Below, piece by piece: positions 1 through 8,072 of a stretch of 64,000 bases of DNA. The notes beneath the pieces are model-generated. The model had not been told where the DNA came from. It was given only the letters and a program-made list of their open reading frames with translations, and did not search any database. Origin of the DNA: SLDF01 sp964537925 (lineage in GTDB: Bacteria > Bacteroidota > Bacteroidia > Chitinophagales > Saprospiraceae). Made by a program: the position numbers and the translations under genes. Every line of letters begins with the position of its first letter. Within the stretch, counting starts at the first letter, position 1. Where the stretch lies: assembly GCA_964537925.1 (NCBI GenBank), contig CAZICV010000001.1, positions 434,001 through 498,000 of the forward strand, written 5' to 3'.

Positions 1-74
1 TCTCCGAATGTGTATCTTACATTCGGCCTCCGGCAGTCTGTATAGCTTTCAGGTTACCTGCAAAAACACATATC

Positions 75-755
75 ATGAGCAGTCAGGGTTTGCGTGTAGT
101 GATCACCGGCGCTACCGGTATGGTTGGCGAGGGCGTATTGCATATATGCCTGCAGCACCCGGCCATCGGGCACGTACTGATCATCAATCGCCGAGCGTCG
201 GGAGTCGTACATCCGAAGCTCACAGAGGTCATCCACGGAGATTTTTTTGACCTTTCGCCTATAGAAGGCAGACTAGGTGGATACGACGCCTGTTTCTTCT
301 GCCTGGGCGTCTCCTCCGTAGGTATGTCGGCTGATGACTACTACCGGCTCACATACACCCTCACCATGCATATGGCCACCACCCTGAGCCATCTCAATCC
401 TGCCATGACTTTTTGTTACATCTCAGGAGCCGGTACCGACAGTACGGAAAGCGGCCGCAGCCGCTGGGCACGGGTCAAGGGCAAGACGGAGAACGACCTT
501 ATGCGCCTGCCCTTCGGTCGGGTCTATGCGCTACGGCCGGGCTTCATACGGCCTATACCGGGACTTACCCGGACACAGCAGTTTTACCGGTATATCAACT
601 GGCTCTTCCCTATCGGCAGAGCGCTGTACCCGTCGGGATTCTGTACGCTGGAAGAACTGGCGACGGCAATGATCCGCTGTGCCACCGACGGCTACGACAA
701 GCCCGTACTGGAAGGCCGTGATATCATCGCACAGGCTGCTCAAAGAGAGGTTTGA
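75..755 (+). CDS. NAD(P)-binding SDR-like (atypical short-chain dehydrogenase) protein
   Basis: 226-residue protein that starts almost immediately with a Rossmann dinucleotide-binding loop, GATGMVGEGV, at residues 13-22. That loop form (GxTGxxG) marks atypical SDRs of the NmrA/HTATIP2-like group. A downstream segment YISGAGTDST and a later arginine- and proline-containing 'LRPGFIRPI' segment also fit this group, in which the chain often recognises nucleotide and a small substrate without a classical YxxxK pair. No signal peptide is visible, so it should be cytoplasmic. The GrpB-family gene follows 67 bp later on the same strand. The substrate cannot be told. Confidence in the fold is high and in function low. 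Confidence 0.8.
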   Translation: MSSQGLRVVITGATGMVGEGVLHICLQHPAIGHVLIINRRASGVVHPKLTEVIHGDFFDLSPIEGRLGGYDACFFCLGVSSVGMSADDYYRLTYTLTMHMATTLSHLNPAMTFCYISGAGTDSTESGRSRWARVKGKTENDLMRLPFGRVYALRPGFIRPIPGLTRTQQFYRYINWLFPIGRALYPSGFCTLEELATAMIRCATDGYDKPVLEGRDIIAQAAQREV

Positions 756-822
756 TTCACCCACTGCCATACCTGCCCCGGTCACCGAAAAGTTACCATC
801 AATCCGAACAGCAGACCCGGAT

Positions 823-1422
823 ATGAAAATCACCATAAAACCATACGATACCGAATGGCCGCGGTCCTTCGGACAGATCAGGGAAGAGCTGACGGCTGCC
901 ATCGGATCCCTCAGCCCTGAGATAGAGCATATAGGAAGTACTTCCGTACCGGGCCTTGGCGCCAAGCCGATCATCGATATCCTGGTTGGTGTCTGCAAGG
1001 AAAAACACCTGGAGGAAGTGATCGCGCCTTTGATCGACTGCGGGTATATCTACTTCGAGAAATACAATGCCGATATGCCTTACAGGAGACTCTTCCTCAG
1101 GCAAAAAACCGACCCGCGTACACAGTCGCTGCCCTCCGTCATCACGGAAGACATGGAGATCCCGACGGCTATCCATGAGCACGACCAGCGGTCGGCTCAT
1201 ATCCATGTCCTGGTATATGACACAGAACACTGGCTGAGGCATATCGCTTTCAGGGATTACCTGCGCTCCCATCCGGACACCCGGGAGCGCTACCAGGCGA
1301 TCAAGGAAGCGCTCAGCCTGCGCGAATGGGCCGATGGCAACGAATACAACGGCGGCAAGGACTGGTTCATAAAAGAGGAAGAGCGGAAAGCCCTGGTGTG
1401 GTACAAGGAGAAGAACAGATAG
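823..1422 (+). CDS. GrpB-family (UPF0157) nucleotidyltransferase-like protein
   Basis: 199-residue protein with the signature of the GrpB/UPF0157 family: IEHIGSTSVPGLGAKPIIDI near residues 30-50, and a C-terminal stretch with YNGGKDWFIKE. The family belongs to the nucleotidyltransferase superfamily; the GS motif followed by a spaced Asp pair (IDI) is visible here. Many members are domains of CoaE fusions or stand alone, and their substrate is not established. The reading frame is open further upstream, but the ATG at 823 gives the family-typical N-terminus (MKITIKPYD) and is preferred. It ends three bases before the stop codon of the convergent AbiEii-like gene. Confidence 0.85.
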   Translation: MKITIKPYDTEWPRSFGQIREELTAAIGSLSPEIEHIGSTSVPGLGAKPIIDILVGVCKEKHLEEVIAPLIDCGYIYFEKYNADMPYRRLFLRQKTDPRTQSLPSVITEDMEIPTAIHEHDQRSAHIHVLVYDTEHWLRHIAFRDYLRSHPDTRERYQAIKEALSLREWADGNEYNGGKDWFIKEEERKALVWYKEKNR

Positions 1423-1425
1423 CGG

Positions 1426-2439
1426 CTAATCTATCTGTACAGACCACGGAGTTTCATTTATTTTTTGCTTCACCCGACTAACACCGCTAATGAGATCTTC
1501 AAAGCCCGGCGACTGGCCGTATATCATCTGTTCTTGCATGGTTCGATAATCTGCCTCCCAGCTCTTCATTAATTCACGGGGAGGCAAGGGATCAACTGTT
1601 TGCGGTTGATGAAGACCATAATCTACACCAGATAAACGCGTAAACCGCTTTCTGTGATTTACTATAGCCTGGTAAAGAACCGGATCTTTCAGGGCTTCAT
1701 CAATGAAAGCTGTCCCAGAGAGCCTGTACAAATCATAAAGATGCCGACTAAGCCGATCCACCCGCCTCTTCTCAACGGGACGCTGAAACTCTTCATGGAG
1801 CAGGAATACCTTTTCCAGGAAAGTCCGTTCGGGATTTGCTGACGGTATGTCAATCGCCTCCTGAGAAAAGAGCTGGCCGGGTAGCCCTTCGTCCACCAGT
1901 GAAATGACGGGCCTGTTTGTATAAGGCTCGTCCAACGACCGGCAACTGATCTCAATCTGTACCTTAGGTTGCAAATACCCGGGCGACTCAATGACATACG
2001 GATAGATGAGATGAACGATGACCGGATCTTGGTCACTGGATTCAATTGCTCCCGGCTCTATAACTACCTCCGCCAGTCCTTTTTCATGGAACCGCCTCAG
2101 CAATTCCGGACAGATTACTGATAAGACATAAGCATTAGCTTTTTTGCGGAGTTTTGTCCGCTGGCTTCTACTCAGATTCCCCTCATATCCAAAGAATGAT
2201 CTTGCAATAGCCAGATCGATATCCTCTGAAAATCGTTCGATGACACCCCAGGCCTTACTAAGGGAAGTGCCACCTTTGAATATCATATATGGGCCCACCT
2301 CAAGTTCAAAAAGCAGGGTAAGTGCCTGCACCACCCACCAGTCTTTCTCTACGGCATACGCCGGCAGACCGGTTTGCTCACCGATCTGTTGCAGGATGGC
2401 TTTCTTGTCCGACAGCGGAAGCTCGTAGAATCTATTCAT
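1426..2439 (-). CDS. AbiEii/AbiGii-like nucleotidyltransferase toxin
   Basis: 337-residue protein resembling the AbiEii/AbiGii toxin family (DUF1814). Seen directly are the N-terminal YAVEKDWWVVQALT segment, the nucleotidyltransferase signature FKGGTSLSKAW at about residues 54-64, and the paired aspartates of SEDIDLAI at about residues 71-78. In studied AbiE systems this protein is the toxin of a type IV toxin-antitoxin pair: it transfers nucleotides (to tRNA in related MenT enzymes) and can abort phage infection. The gene overlaps the upstream partner (2432-3031) by 8 bp, so the two are translationally coupled, antitoxin first. Length fits the family. Activity on a given substrate is inferred. 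Confidence 0.88.
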   Translation of the reverse strand: MNRFYELPLSDKKAILQQIGEQTGLPAYAVEKDWWVVQALTLLFELEVGPYMIFKGGTSLSKAWGVIERFSEDIDLAIARSFFGYEGNLSRSQRTKLRKKANAYVLSVICPELLRRFHEKGLAEVVIEPGAIESSDQDPVIVHLIYPYVIESPGYLQPKVQIEISCRSLDEPYTNRPVISLVDEGLPGQLFSQEAIDIPSANPERTFLEKVFLLHEEFQRPVEKRRVDRLSRHLYDLYRLSGTAFIDEALKDPVLYQAIVNHRKRFTRLSGVDYGLHQPQTVDPLPPRELMKSWEADYRTMQEQMIYGQSPGFEDLISGVSRVKQKINETPWSVQID

Positions 2440-3031
2440 CCAGTGCTTTTTTCATGATCCCTTTGATCCATTCCGGTGCAAGCAGTATATCATGTCTGAG
2501 CTTTTTAACATCCTCCTTCCTGAGTAGTCCGATGACTTTTTCCACCTCTACGTCAGTCACCCTGTCCTTTCCCGTATCACGAAGCGCCTGTACGACCAGA
2601 GAACTGACCGCACCTTTCAGCATCAGGTTTTTGGGCGTTGTCTTTTTAAGCTTAACGGTCCTTTTACCCACTTTAATTGTACGGGGTGCCCCATCGGTAA
2701 GAAAGACGATATTCAATGGCACTTGTGTACTCAATCCCAGGGCATATCGCGCGTAAGCACCCGTAGGTACCAGCCGTATTTTGTCTCTTCTGGCTATCCC
2801 TTTTGCTACATCCTCTGCAGAGGGAAGCAACTCTCCGATGTATTTATTGCTCTTGGGACGTACATAAATACCATGTGCCAACGGTTTGACCAACCCCTTC
2901 TTTTTAAGACGTTCCAAAGCTTTTCGGATAGCCTCAGGCGTACCCAGACCATTGAAGTCCCCAGGAAACAAGAGAGTGCCCCTTGCCTTTGATTTAATCG
3001 ATTTTTCTATTTGCTCTTCAACACTTTGCAT
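2432..3031 (-). CDS. AbiEi-like antitoxin / DUF6088-type winged-helix protein
   Basis: 199-residue basic protein. The first about 60 residues look like a winged helix (SIKSKARGTLLFPGDF then a helix ending LERLKKKGLVKPLAHGIYVRPK), the layout of AbiEi and DUF6088 proteins that precede AbiEii toxins. The rest would be the C-terminal antitoxin domain. In known AbiE operons this partner neutralises the toxin and binds inverted repeats in its own promoter. A perfect 14-bp inverted repeat lies just upstream (3048-3084), as expected for autorepression. The ATG at 3031 is the only start that keeps the whole wing domain. No strong Shine-Dalgarno is visible, which is usual in this phylum. Confidence 0.82.
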   Translation of the reverse strand: MQSVEEQIEKSIKSKARGTLLFPGDFNGLGTPEAIRKALERLKKKGLVKPLAHGIYVRPKSNKYIGELLPSAEDVAKGIARRDKIRLVPTGAYARYALGLSTQVPLNIVFLTDGAPRTIKVGKRTVKLKKTTPKNLMLKGAVSSLVVQALRDTGKDRVTDVEVEKVIGLLRKEDVKKLRHDILLAPEWIKGIMKKALDE

Positions 3032-3047
3032 ATTTCAATCCAAGTAC

Positions 3048-3084
3048 ATTATGTCACAAATTTAGCAAATATTTGTGACATAAT
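3048..3084 (-). promoter_or_regulatory. Operator-like perfect inverted repeat with embedded -7 box upstream of the AbiE-like operon
   Basis: Two perfect 14-bp arms (ATTATGTCACAAAT at 3048-3061 and its reverse complement at 3071-3084) are separated by 9 bp. On the minus strand a TAAATTTG box (3057-3064) matches the Bacteroidota -7 consensus TAnnTTTG and overlaps the arm nearest the gene. The 5' end of the mRNA would then lie a few bases inside that arm, about 17-20 bp before the ATG at 3031. A protein bound to both arms would cover the promoter. Autoregulation by the AbiEi-like protein is inferred from known AbiE operons. Confidence 0.7.
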
Positions 3085-3254
3085 ACACCATATACATATG
3101 CTATGTAACCTGCCAGGGAGTATAGGCAGCGTAAAAGAAACCATACCTGGCTATTTAATACATGAGCAAGAATAAGCAGCGATCAATACTCATGTAGGCA
3201 ATATATTGAATGCCTCGGATCAGGCGACATTCGCTACCTTAGCATTACACTCTG

Positions 3255-4034
3255 ATGAGCATGGAGATACTTATCGTATCGCTCACTGCATTCGCAGCAG
3301 CTATACTGACCTTCTTCTCCGGGTTTGGCCTGGGAACGCTGCTCACACCCGTGCTTATGGTATTCTTCCCCGCTGGCCCCGCCATCGCCCTCACCGGTGT
3401 CGTCCACTTCTGCAACAACCTCTTCAAACTGCTGCTCACCGGGCGGCATGCAGATCGGAAAGTGCTGATCCGGTTTGGTATCCCTGCGGTACTGGCAGCA
3501 GTAGCAGGCTCCTGGTTACTCGTCCGGATGATGGATATGGACCCGCTTTTCTCCTACCGGGCCATGGGGCATAACATCGATGTATACCCGCTGAAATTCC
3601 TGGTCGCGATCCTGCTACTTGTCTTCGCTGCAATGGATCTTTTGCCACGGATGCAGCGACTGCAATTCGGCCCCCGGTTGCTACCCCTCGGCGGAGCGCT
3701 CAGCGGGTTCTTCGGCGGGCTCTCCGGCAACCAGGGCGCCTTGCGCAGCGCATTTCTCATCAAGGCAGGCCTATCCAAAGAGGCCTTCATAGCGACCGGT
3801 GTAGTCGTATCCACTTTTGTGGATTTCACCCGGCTCAGTGTATATGCCTCGCGGCTGGACACGGCAGCTCTCGCGGACAACAAGGAACTGGTGTTCGCAG
3901 CCACTCTATCGGCCATCACAGGCGCTTACCTGGGCAACAGGATGCTACGCAAGCTCACACTTCGTTCCATCCAGGTGATCGTAGCCGCTATGTTGCTGCT
4001 GCTCTCACTAGCCCTGGGTGCAGGACTGCTCTGA
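3255..4034 (+). CDS. TauE/SafE-family membrane exporter
   Basis: 259-residue very hydrophobic protein with about eight predicted membrane segments, beginning LTAFAAAILTFFSGFGLGTLLTPV. A second half repeats the theme with GGALSGFFGGLSGNQGALRSAFL. These duplicated Gly-rich membrane motifs are characteristic of the TauE/SafE (DUF81) family, which exports sulfite or organosulfur anions or has unknown anion substrates. Start options are ATG at 3255 or 3261; both give the same membrane protein. The gene is convergent with the HxlR regulator at 4150, with a hairpin between them. The exported substrate cannot be inferred from context. Confidence 0.88.
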   Translation: MSMEILIVSLTAFAAAILTFFSGFGLGTLLTPVLMVFFPAGPAIALTGVVHFCNNLFKLLLTGRHADRKVLIRFGIPAVLAAVAGSWLLVRMMDMDPLFSYRAMGHNIDVYPLKFLVAILLLVFAAMDLLPRMQRLQFGPRLLPLGGALSGFFGGLSGNQGALRSAFLIKAGLSKEAFIATGVVVSTFVDFTRLSVYASRLDTAALADNKELVFAATLSAITGAYLGNRMLRKLTLRSIQVIVAAMLLLLSLALGAGLL

Positions 4035-4112
4035 GTGTGCCCCTGTTCAGTGCCATTGCAGACACTTGTATCTACGGACTGCTCAGAGAGCAACGCCGCA
4101 TCAGCAGTTGCA

Positions 4113-4147
4113 TCTATGGCCTATATGATCCGCAGATAGGCCATAGA
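4113..4147. terminator. Hairpin between convergent TauE/SafE and HxlR genes
   Basis: A perfect 12-bp inverted repeat (TCTATGGCCTAT at 4113-4124, complement at 4136-4147) with an 11-base loop sits between the two convergent genes and ends 2 bp from the HxlR-gene stop codon. Neither side carries a long T run, so a bidirectional terminator or mRNA-stabilising hairpin is likely rather than a classical strong terminator. Confidence 0.5.
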
Positions 4148-4149
4148 CT

Positions 4150-4464
4150 TTAGGCCAGTCCCTCCAGTTGCCTGAACACGGGTACGAGCGACTGCCCCTT
4201 TTCGGTCAGGTGGTATTCTACATGCAGTGGTTTCTGCCTGATCACTGTACGCTGCAGCAGCCCCGCTTCCTCCAGCTCCTTCAGGGCGACTGCCAGTGAT
4301 TGTTTGTTGCTCCCTTCGATCCTGCGCAGCAGGGTGTTGAAGCGCAGCGGAGATTCCGCCGCCAGTCGGAATATCTCGGGTTTCCACTTGCCGGAGAGCA
4401 GCTTCAGCAGGCCCTGGGCAGGGCAGGTTTCCGGGTTGTCTGCAGGAGGTTGCATGGTAGTCAT
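4150..4464 (-). CDS. HxlR-family winged-helix transcriptional regulator
   Basis: About 104-residue protein with the HxlR signature: C-x6-LLKLLSGKWKPEIF followed by LRFNTLLRRIEGSNKQSLAVALKELEEAGLLQR, then the wing (VEYHLTEKGQSL). HxlR regulators usually sense redox or reactive electrophiles, often through an N-terminal cysteine, and one is present in ETCPAQG. The ATG at 4464 is preceded by an A-rich stretch; an alternative ATG at 4506 would add 14 residues. It is transcribed divergently from the DsbA-like gene, the usual arrangement when a HxlR protein controls its neighbour; that control is inferred. Confidence 0.85.
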   Translation of the reverse strand: MTTMQPPADNPETCPAQGLLKLLSGKWKPEIFRLAAESPLRFNTLLRRIEGSNKQSLAVALKELEEAGLLQRTVIRQKPLHVEYHLTEKGQSLVPVFRQLEGLA

Positions 4465-4625
4465 TTTTTTCTGACTGATTGACTGATCGCTTTTTACGTC
4501 GGACATTTGTACCGGTAACAGACCCCGGTGCTTGTCCGTCGTACTATGCAACAATCCATACCCCGGCAGATGTTCATATTTCCTGTGAGACCGGCCACCG
4601 GATCTCCCGCACAATCCTGTCCGAT

Positions 4626-5633
4626 ATGCACATGATCAATTACCTTTTGACGATAATCCTGGTACTCGGCAGCCCAGGCTGCCTGGCGCAAAACGATAAA
4701 AAGATGGAAGCAAAAAACAATCCGCTGCTCTGCGACCCGCAGGAGGGCATCTGTGAGACACCGCCCGGACTCGAGCGGACTGTCACCGGCAAGCAGCCAG
4801 TAGCAGAGACCAAACCCGTGAAGATCATCTATTTCACCGATCCCATCTGCTCCTCCTGCTGGGGCATCGAGCCCCAGCTCAGGAGACTCAAGCTGGAGTA
4901 CGGCCATCATGTGGAGGTCGTGTATTATATGGGCGGTCTGCTGCCCGACTGGAGCTACAACAGCGGCGGTATCAGCAAGCCATCCGATGTAGCCCACCAC
5001 TGGGACGAAGTGAGTGCTTACTACCGGATGCCGATCGACGGCGATGTATGGCTGGAAGACCCGCTCCACTCCTCTTACCCACCTTCGATCGCCTTTAAGG
5101 CAGCACAGATACAGGACCCGGCCAGGGCCATTGCATTCCTGCGCGCCATACGGGAGATGGTATTCCTCGAAAAGAAGAACATCACCAAATGGGAACACCT
5201 CTCCGCTGCTGCGGTGAGCGTGGGGCTGGACCCGGTCCGGCTGCAGCAGGACTACGAGTCGCAGGCACAGGACCTTTTCCGGGCTGACCTGGACCTGGCC
5301 AGGAGCATGGGCGTACGTGGCTTCCCTACCCTCTTCATCACCGACAGCCTGGGCAACCGCGAGCTGGTCTACGGCTTCAAGCCCTATTCCGTTTTCGAGG
5401 CCGCTATCCGTAAGATCGACCCTTCAGCCGAGCGAATGCCGTATGACAAAAGCTGGCAAGGCTTGTTTGCCAAGTATCCTACACTTACGGCCAGGGAGTT
5501 TACGGAGCTGAGTGACCTGTCCCCGGAGCAAAGCGGTCAGGAGCTGGACCGGCTCACCCGCGAGGGCAAGCTCACGAGACTCATGACAAAGAACGGCGCT
5601 GTCTGGAGACACCTGGATAAAGTGGACCGCTGA
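4626..5633 (+). CDS. Exported DsbA/FrnE-like thioredoxin-fold protein
   Basis: The protein starts at ATG 4626 or 4632 (about 333 residues) with a short hydrophobic export signal ending near PGCLAQ. The thioredoxin active site CSSCWG lies at residues 73-78 counted from the second ATG. The insertion and the cis-proline loop GVRGFPTLFI follow the DsbA/FrnE/YjbH type. Such proteins catalyse or assist thiol-disulfide chemistry; the YjbH subgroup instead acts as a ClpXP adaptor in the cytoplasm. The export signal favours a periplasmic oxidoreductase here. Two extra cysteines lie in the N-terminal linker. Redox control by the divergent HxlR regulator is plausible but not shown. Confidence 0.8.
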   Translation: MHMINYLLTIILVLGSPGCLAQNDKKMEAKNNPLLCDPQEGICETPPGLERTVTGKQPVAETKPVKIIYFTDPICSSCWGIEPQLRRLKLEYGHHVEVVYYMGGLLPDWSYNSGGISKPSDVAHHWDEVSAYYRMPIDGDVWLEDPLHSSYPPSIAFKAAQIQDPARAIAFLRAIREMVFLEKKNITKWEHLSAAAVSVGLDPVRLQQDYESQAQDLFRADLDLARSMGVRGFPTLFITDSLGNRELVYGFKPYSVFEAAIRKIDPSAERMPYDKSWQGLFAKYPTLTAREFTELSDLSPEQSGQELDRLTREGKLTRLMTKNGAVWRHLDKVDR

Positions 5634-5699
5634 TACGCATACACAGCCTACTCCTCCGGTCAGTACGTGGATCGTTTTAGCTGTTGTTTAAGCGTTCAT

Positions 5700-6188
5700 T
5701 TATAGCTCGTGACGCAGACGCAACTTGAACCGCTCGATCTGTCTCCGGTGTCTCAGGATATGTACGATCGCGTGTTCGGTGAGCTGTTCGATGTCATAGA
5801 CCTGTCCCCAGGGTGTCCTTATCTTCTTCTCGTCGTCATATTGCTCCAGTTCATCGTCACGGATATACCTGAATGTGTCCACTGTATAGTCAAAGAGACG
5901 GGATAGCTCCCGATGATAGTCCCCTGTAAGGGAATACAGCATGAGGTCGGGGTAGTATAGGTCCTCTCCCCTGAGCAGGCGGATGTCCACAGCATAGGCA
6001 TATCCCGCACTCACTACATGTGAGAGTATGGCCTGCACGGAGCGGCAGTTGACATCCGTGGTATCGGTGTCCACTACGACTGTCAGCTCTCTGTCGGAGA
6101 GATCTGCTATGACCCGCTGCAGCTCCTCAATCGCCCGCTCGTACTCATCGAGAAGCGCACCGACCGCCCCATGTCGAAATTCTTTCAT
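5700..6188 (-). CDS. DinB-like four-helix metal-binding protein
   Basis: 162-residue protein from the ATG at 6188. It reads as a DinB/YfiT-like four-helix bundle. Spaced histidines that would ligate a metal are present: ILSHVVSAGYAYA near residue 55, and the C-terminal EHAIVHILRHRRQIERF pair. This family includes glutathione- and bacillithiol-transferase-like enzymes and many proteins of unknown role. An upstream extension without ATG-proximal family features was discarded. It stands alone between the DsbA-like gene and fabV. The catalytic partner thiol cannot be told. Confidence 0.75.
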   Translation of the reverse strand: MKEFRHGAVGALLDEYERAIEELQRVIADLSDRELTVVVDTDTTDVNCRSVQAILSHVVSAGYAYAVDIRLLRGEDLYYPDLMLYSLTGDYHRELSRLFDYTVDTFRYIRDDELEQYDDEKKIRTPWGQVYDIEQLTEHAIVHILRHRRQIERFKLRLRHEL

Positions 6189-6456
6189 CCTGTAGTTCTG
6201 TCTGTTACCAGGCAATATTCTCCGTACACGGCTCGCCTCGGGCAAGCATCTATCCTCAGCCACCACTATCCAAATATACAAAACGATGCCGGTCCATCCG
6301 GTATCACCTAGTTCTCCCTGGTCCGGTCCGCAAGGATACGGTAAACCGCCTTGAAGAAAGCTCCTATCTCGCTGAAAACCAGCCGGGCAGACATCGCTTT
6401 TGCCAAATCCAAAGAAATCCGTTAGTATTGCCCTTGCTTAACACTCACGGATCACT

Positions 6457-7650
6457 ATGATTATAGAGCCAAGAATGCGCGGGTTTATCTGCCTCACGGC
6501 ACATCCCGAAGGCTGCGAACGAAATGTCGCAGACCAGATCAGCTACGTCAGATCGAAAGGCCCGGTACAGGGTCCGTCCCGTGTACTGGTCATAGGAGCC
6601 TCCACGGGGTTCGGGCTGGCCTCCAGGATCGTCAGCGCATTCGGTGCAGGTGCAGCCACGATCGGGGTATTCCTCGAAAAGGCTCCTCAACCGGGCAAGA
6701 CTGCCTCTCCGGGATGGTACAACAGCGCGGCTTTCCACAGACACGCCCATGAGGCAGGACTCTATGCCCGCAGTATCAACGGAGACGCTTTCTCTGATGA
6801 GATCAAGACAAAGACCATTGACCTTATCAAGGAAGACCTCGGGCAGGTGGATATGGTGATCTATAGCCTCGCCTCGCCGGTCCGTACACACCCGGTGACA
6901 GGAGTCACGCACAGATCGGTACTGAAGCCCGTAGGAGATAGTTTCACCAACAAGACCGTGGACTTCCATACAGGGGTCGTATCGGATATATCCATCACAC
7001 CGGCTACAGAAGAGGACATCGCCAATACAGTAGCCGTGATGGGCGGCGAGGACTGGAAGATGTGGATGGATGCACTCTCGGCTGCCGGTGCGCTTGCCGA
7101 CGGGGTGAAGACCGTAGCCTATTCCTACATTGGCCCTGCTCTGACCGAGCCGGTCTATCGCAAGGGCACCATCGGCCGGGCCAAGGACGACCTCGAGGCT
7201 ACTGCTTTCGACATCTCGCGCAGCCTGGAGCCGCTGGGAGGCAAGGCCTATGTATCGGTCAACAAGGCACTGGTGACACAGGCCAGCTCTGCCATACCGG
7301 TGATACCGCTGTACATCTCCCTGCTGTACAAGACGATGAAGGAGAAGGGCATACACGAGGGCTGTATCGAGCAGATCGACCGTCTCTTCAGAGAGCGCCT
7401 GTACTCGGGCGATGCTGTCCCTGTGGATGAGCAGGGCAGGATCCGGATAGACGACTGGGAGATGCGCGAGGACATACAGCAGCAGGTAGCAGCCCTCTGG
7501 ACAGATGCCACCACAGATACCCTGCCGCATACGGGCGACCTGGCAGGCTACAAGTCCGATTTCCTCCACCTCTTCGGGTTCGGATTCGACGGTGTGGACT
7601 ACGGCGCCGATACACAGGAAGTGATAGAGATCGACGGCCTCCGGGAGTAA
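6457..7650 (+). CDS. fabV: Enoyl-ACP reductase FabV (trans-2-enoyl-CoA reductase type)
   Basis: 397-residue protein of exactly the FabV length. The Rossmann loop VIGASTGFGLASR lies at residues 45-57. The FabV-specific catalytic Y-x8-K is complete (Tyr234 and Lys243 in VYRKGTIGRAK), preceded by YIGPALTEP. FabV is an SDR-superfamily enzyme that reduces the 2,3-double bond of enoyl-ACP or enoyl-CoA with NADH in fatty acid synthesis; it is triclosan-tolerant and can replace FabI. The ATG at 6457 gives the family-typical N-terminus (MIIEPRMRGFICLTAHP). The gene is monocistronic. A long antisense frame across this region is a composition artefact. Confidence 0.96.
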   Translation: MIIEPRMRGFICLTAHPEGCERNVADQISYVRSKGPVQGPSRVLVIGASTGFGLASRIVSAFGAGAATIGVFLEKAPQPGKTASPGWYNSAAFHRHAHEAGLYARSINGDAFSDEIKTKTIDLIKEDLGQVDMVIYSLASPVRTHPVTGVTHRSVLKPVGDSFTNKTVDFHTGVVSDISITPATEEDIANTVAVMGGEDWKMWMDALSAAGALADGVKTVAYSYIGPALTEPVYRKGTIGRAKDDLEATAFDISRSLEPLGGKAYVSVNKALVTQASSAIPVIPLYISLLYKTMKEKGIHEGCIEQIDRLFRERLYSGDAVPVDEQGRIRIDDWEMREDIQQQVAALWTDATTDTLPHTGDLAGYKSDFLHLFGFGFDGVDYGADTQEVIEIDGLRE

Positions 7651-8072
7651 GCATCGCCCATCCCATAGGACGAAGACGGATCTGCCGCCACGCAAAGCAT
7701 TTCACCCGGCCTGCAAAAGCTCTCATGCTGATCCACTCCTGCTGCTACGTGCGGGTGCGTTGTCAGTTTACCCACCCCGGTGCAGGCGTTCATGCACTGC
7801 AGACCTCATCTTTGGCCAGTTCCTGGTCCAGGTATTGAGACAGAAAGACGAGTAAGTATTCCGGGGAGATACCATCACCGGCATTGTCACCACCACACCA
7901 AATCACCTTGGTTCTGAGTGTTTTGCGTATTTATACGTATCTATTTTGCGTATAAGTACGTAGCACAAATCGATGTCTGGGTAATAGTTTTACGTATAGT
8001 CAACCTGCCGAAGCGGTCAGTAAAGAAGGATGCAGGCGATTGTTGGCTACTCACCTCGTAAAGAACTCCAAA
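7651..8072. other. Intergenic region between fabV and the four-helix membrane protein gene
   Basis: About 420 bp with no supported gene. The left half is GC-rich like the coding neighbours and holds nothing I recognise. The right half is AT-rich and carries three copies of a 10-bp repeat (7921-7997, listed separately). Confidence 0.6.
7921..7997 (+). repeat. Three spaced copies of TTTT(G/A)CGTAT upstream of a membrane-protein gene
   Basis: Copies begin at 7921, 7944 and 7988. The first two extend to 19 bp with 16 matches (TTTTGCGTAT, three variable bases, TACGTA); the third is TTTTACGTAT. Start-to-start spacings are 23 and 44 bp, close to two and four helical turns, so the copies face the same side of the DNA. 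They lie 75-150 bp before the ATG at 8073 and look like a regulator-binding cluster. Confidence 0.5.

Noticed and set aside
4472..4487. Tandem TGACTGAT repeat before the HxlR gene
   Set aside because: Only two 8-bp copies, part of a simple sequence; could be an operator, but the evidence is too thin to list.
6445..7695. 416-codon open frame antisense to fabV
   Set aside because: It lies fully over a certain fabV gene, is rich in Arg, Cys and His without domains, and is explained by GC-biased third positions.
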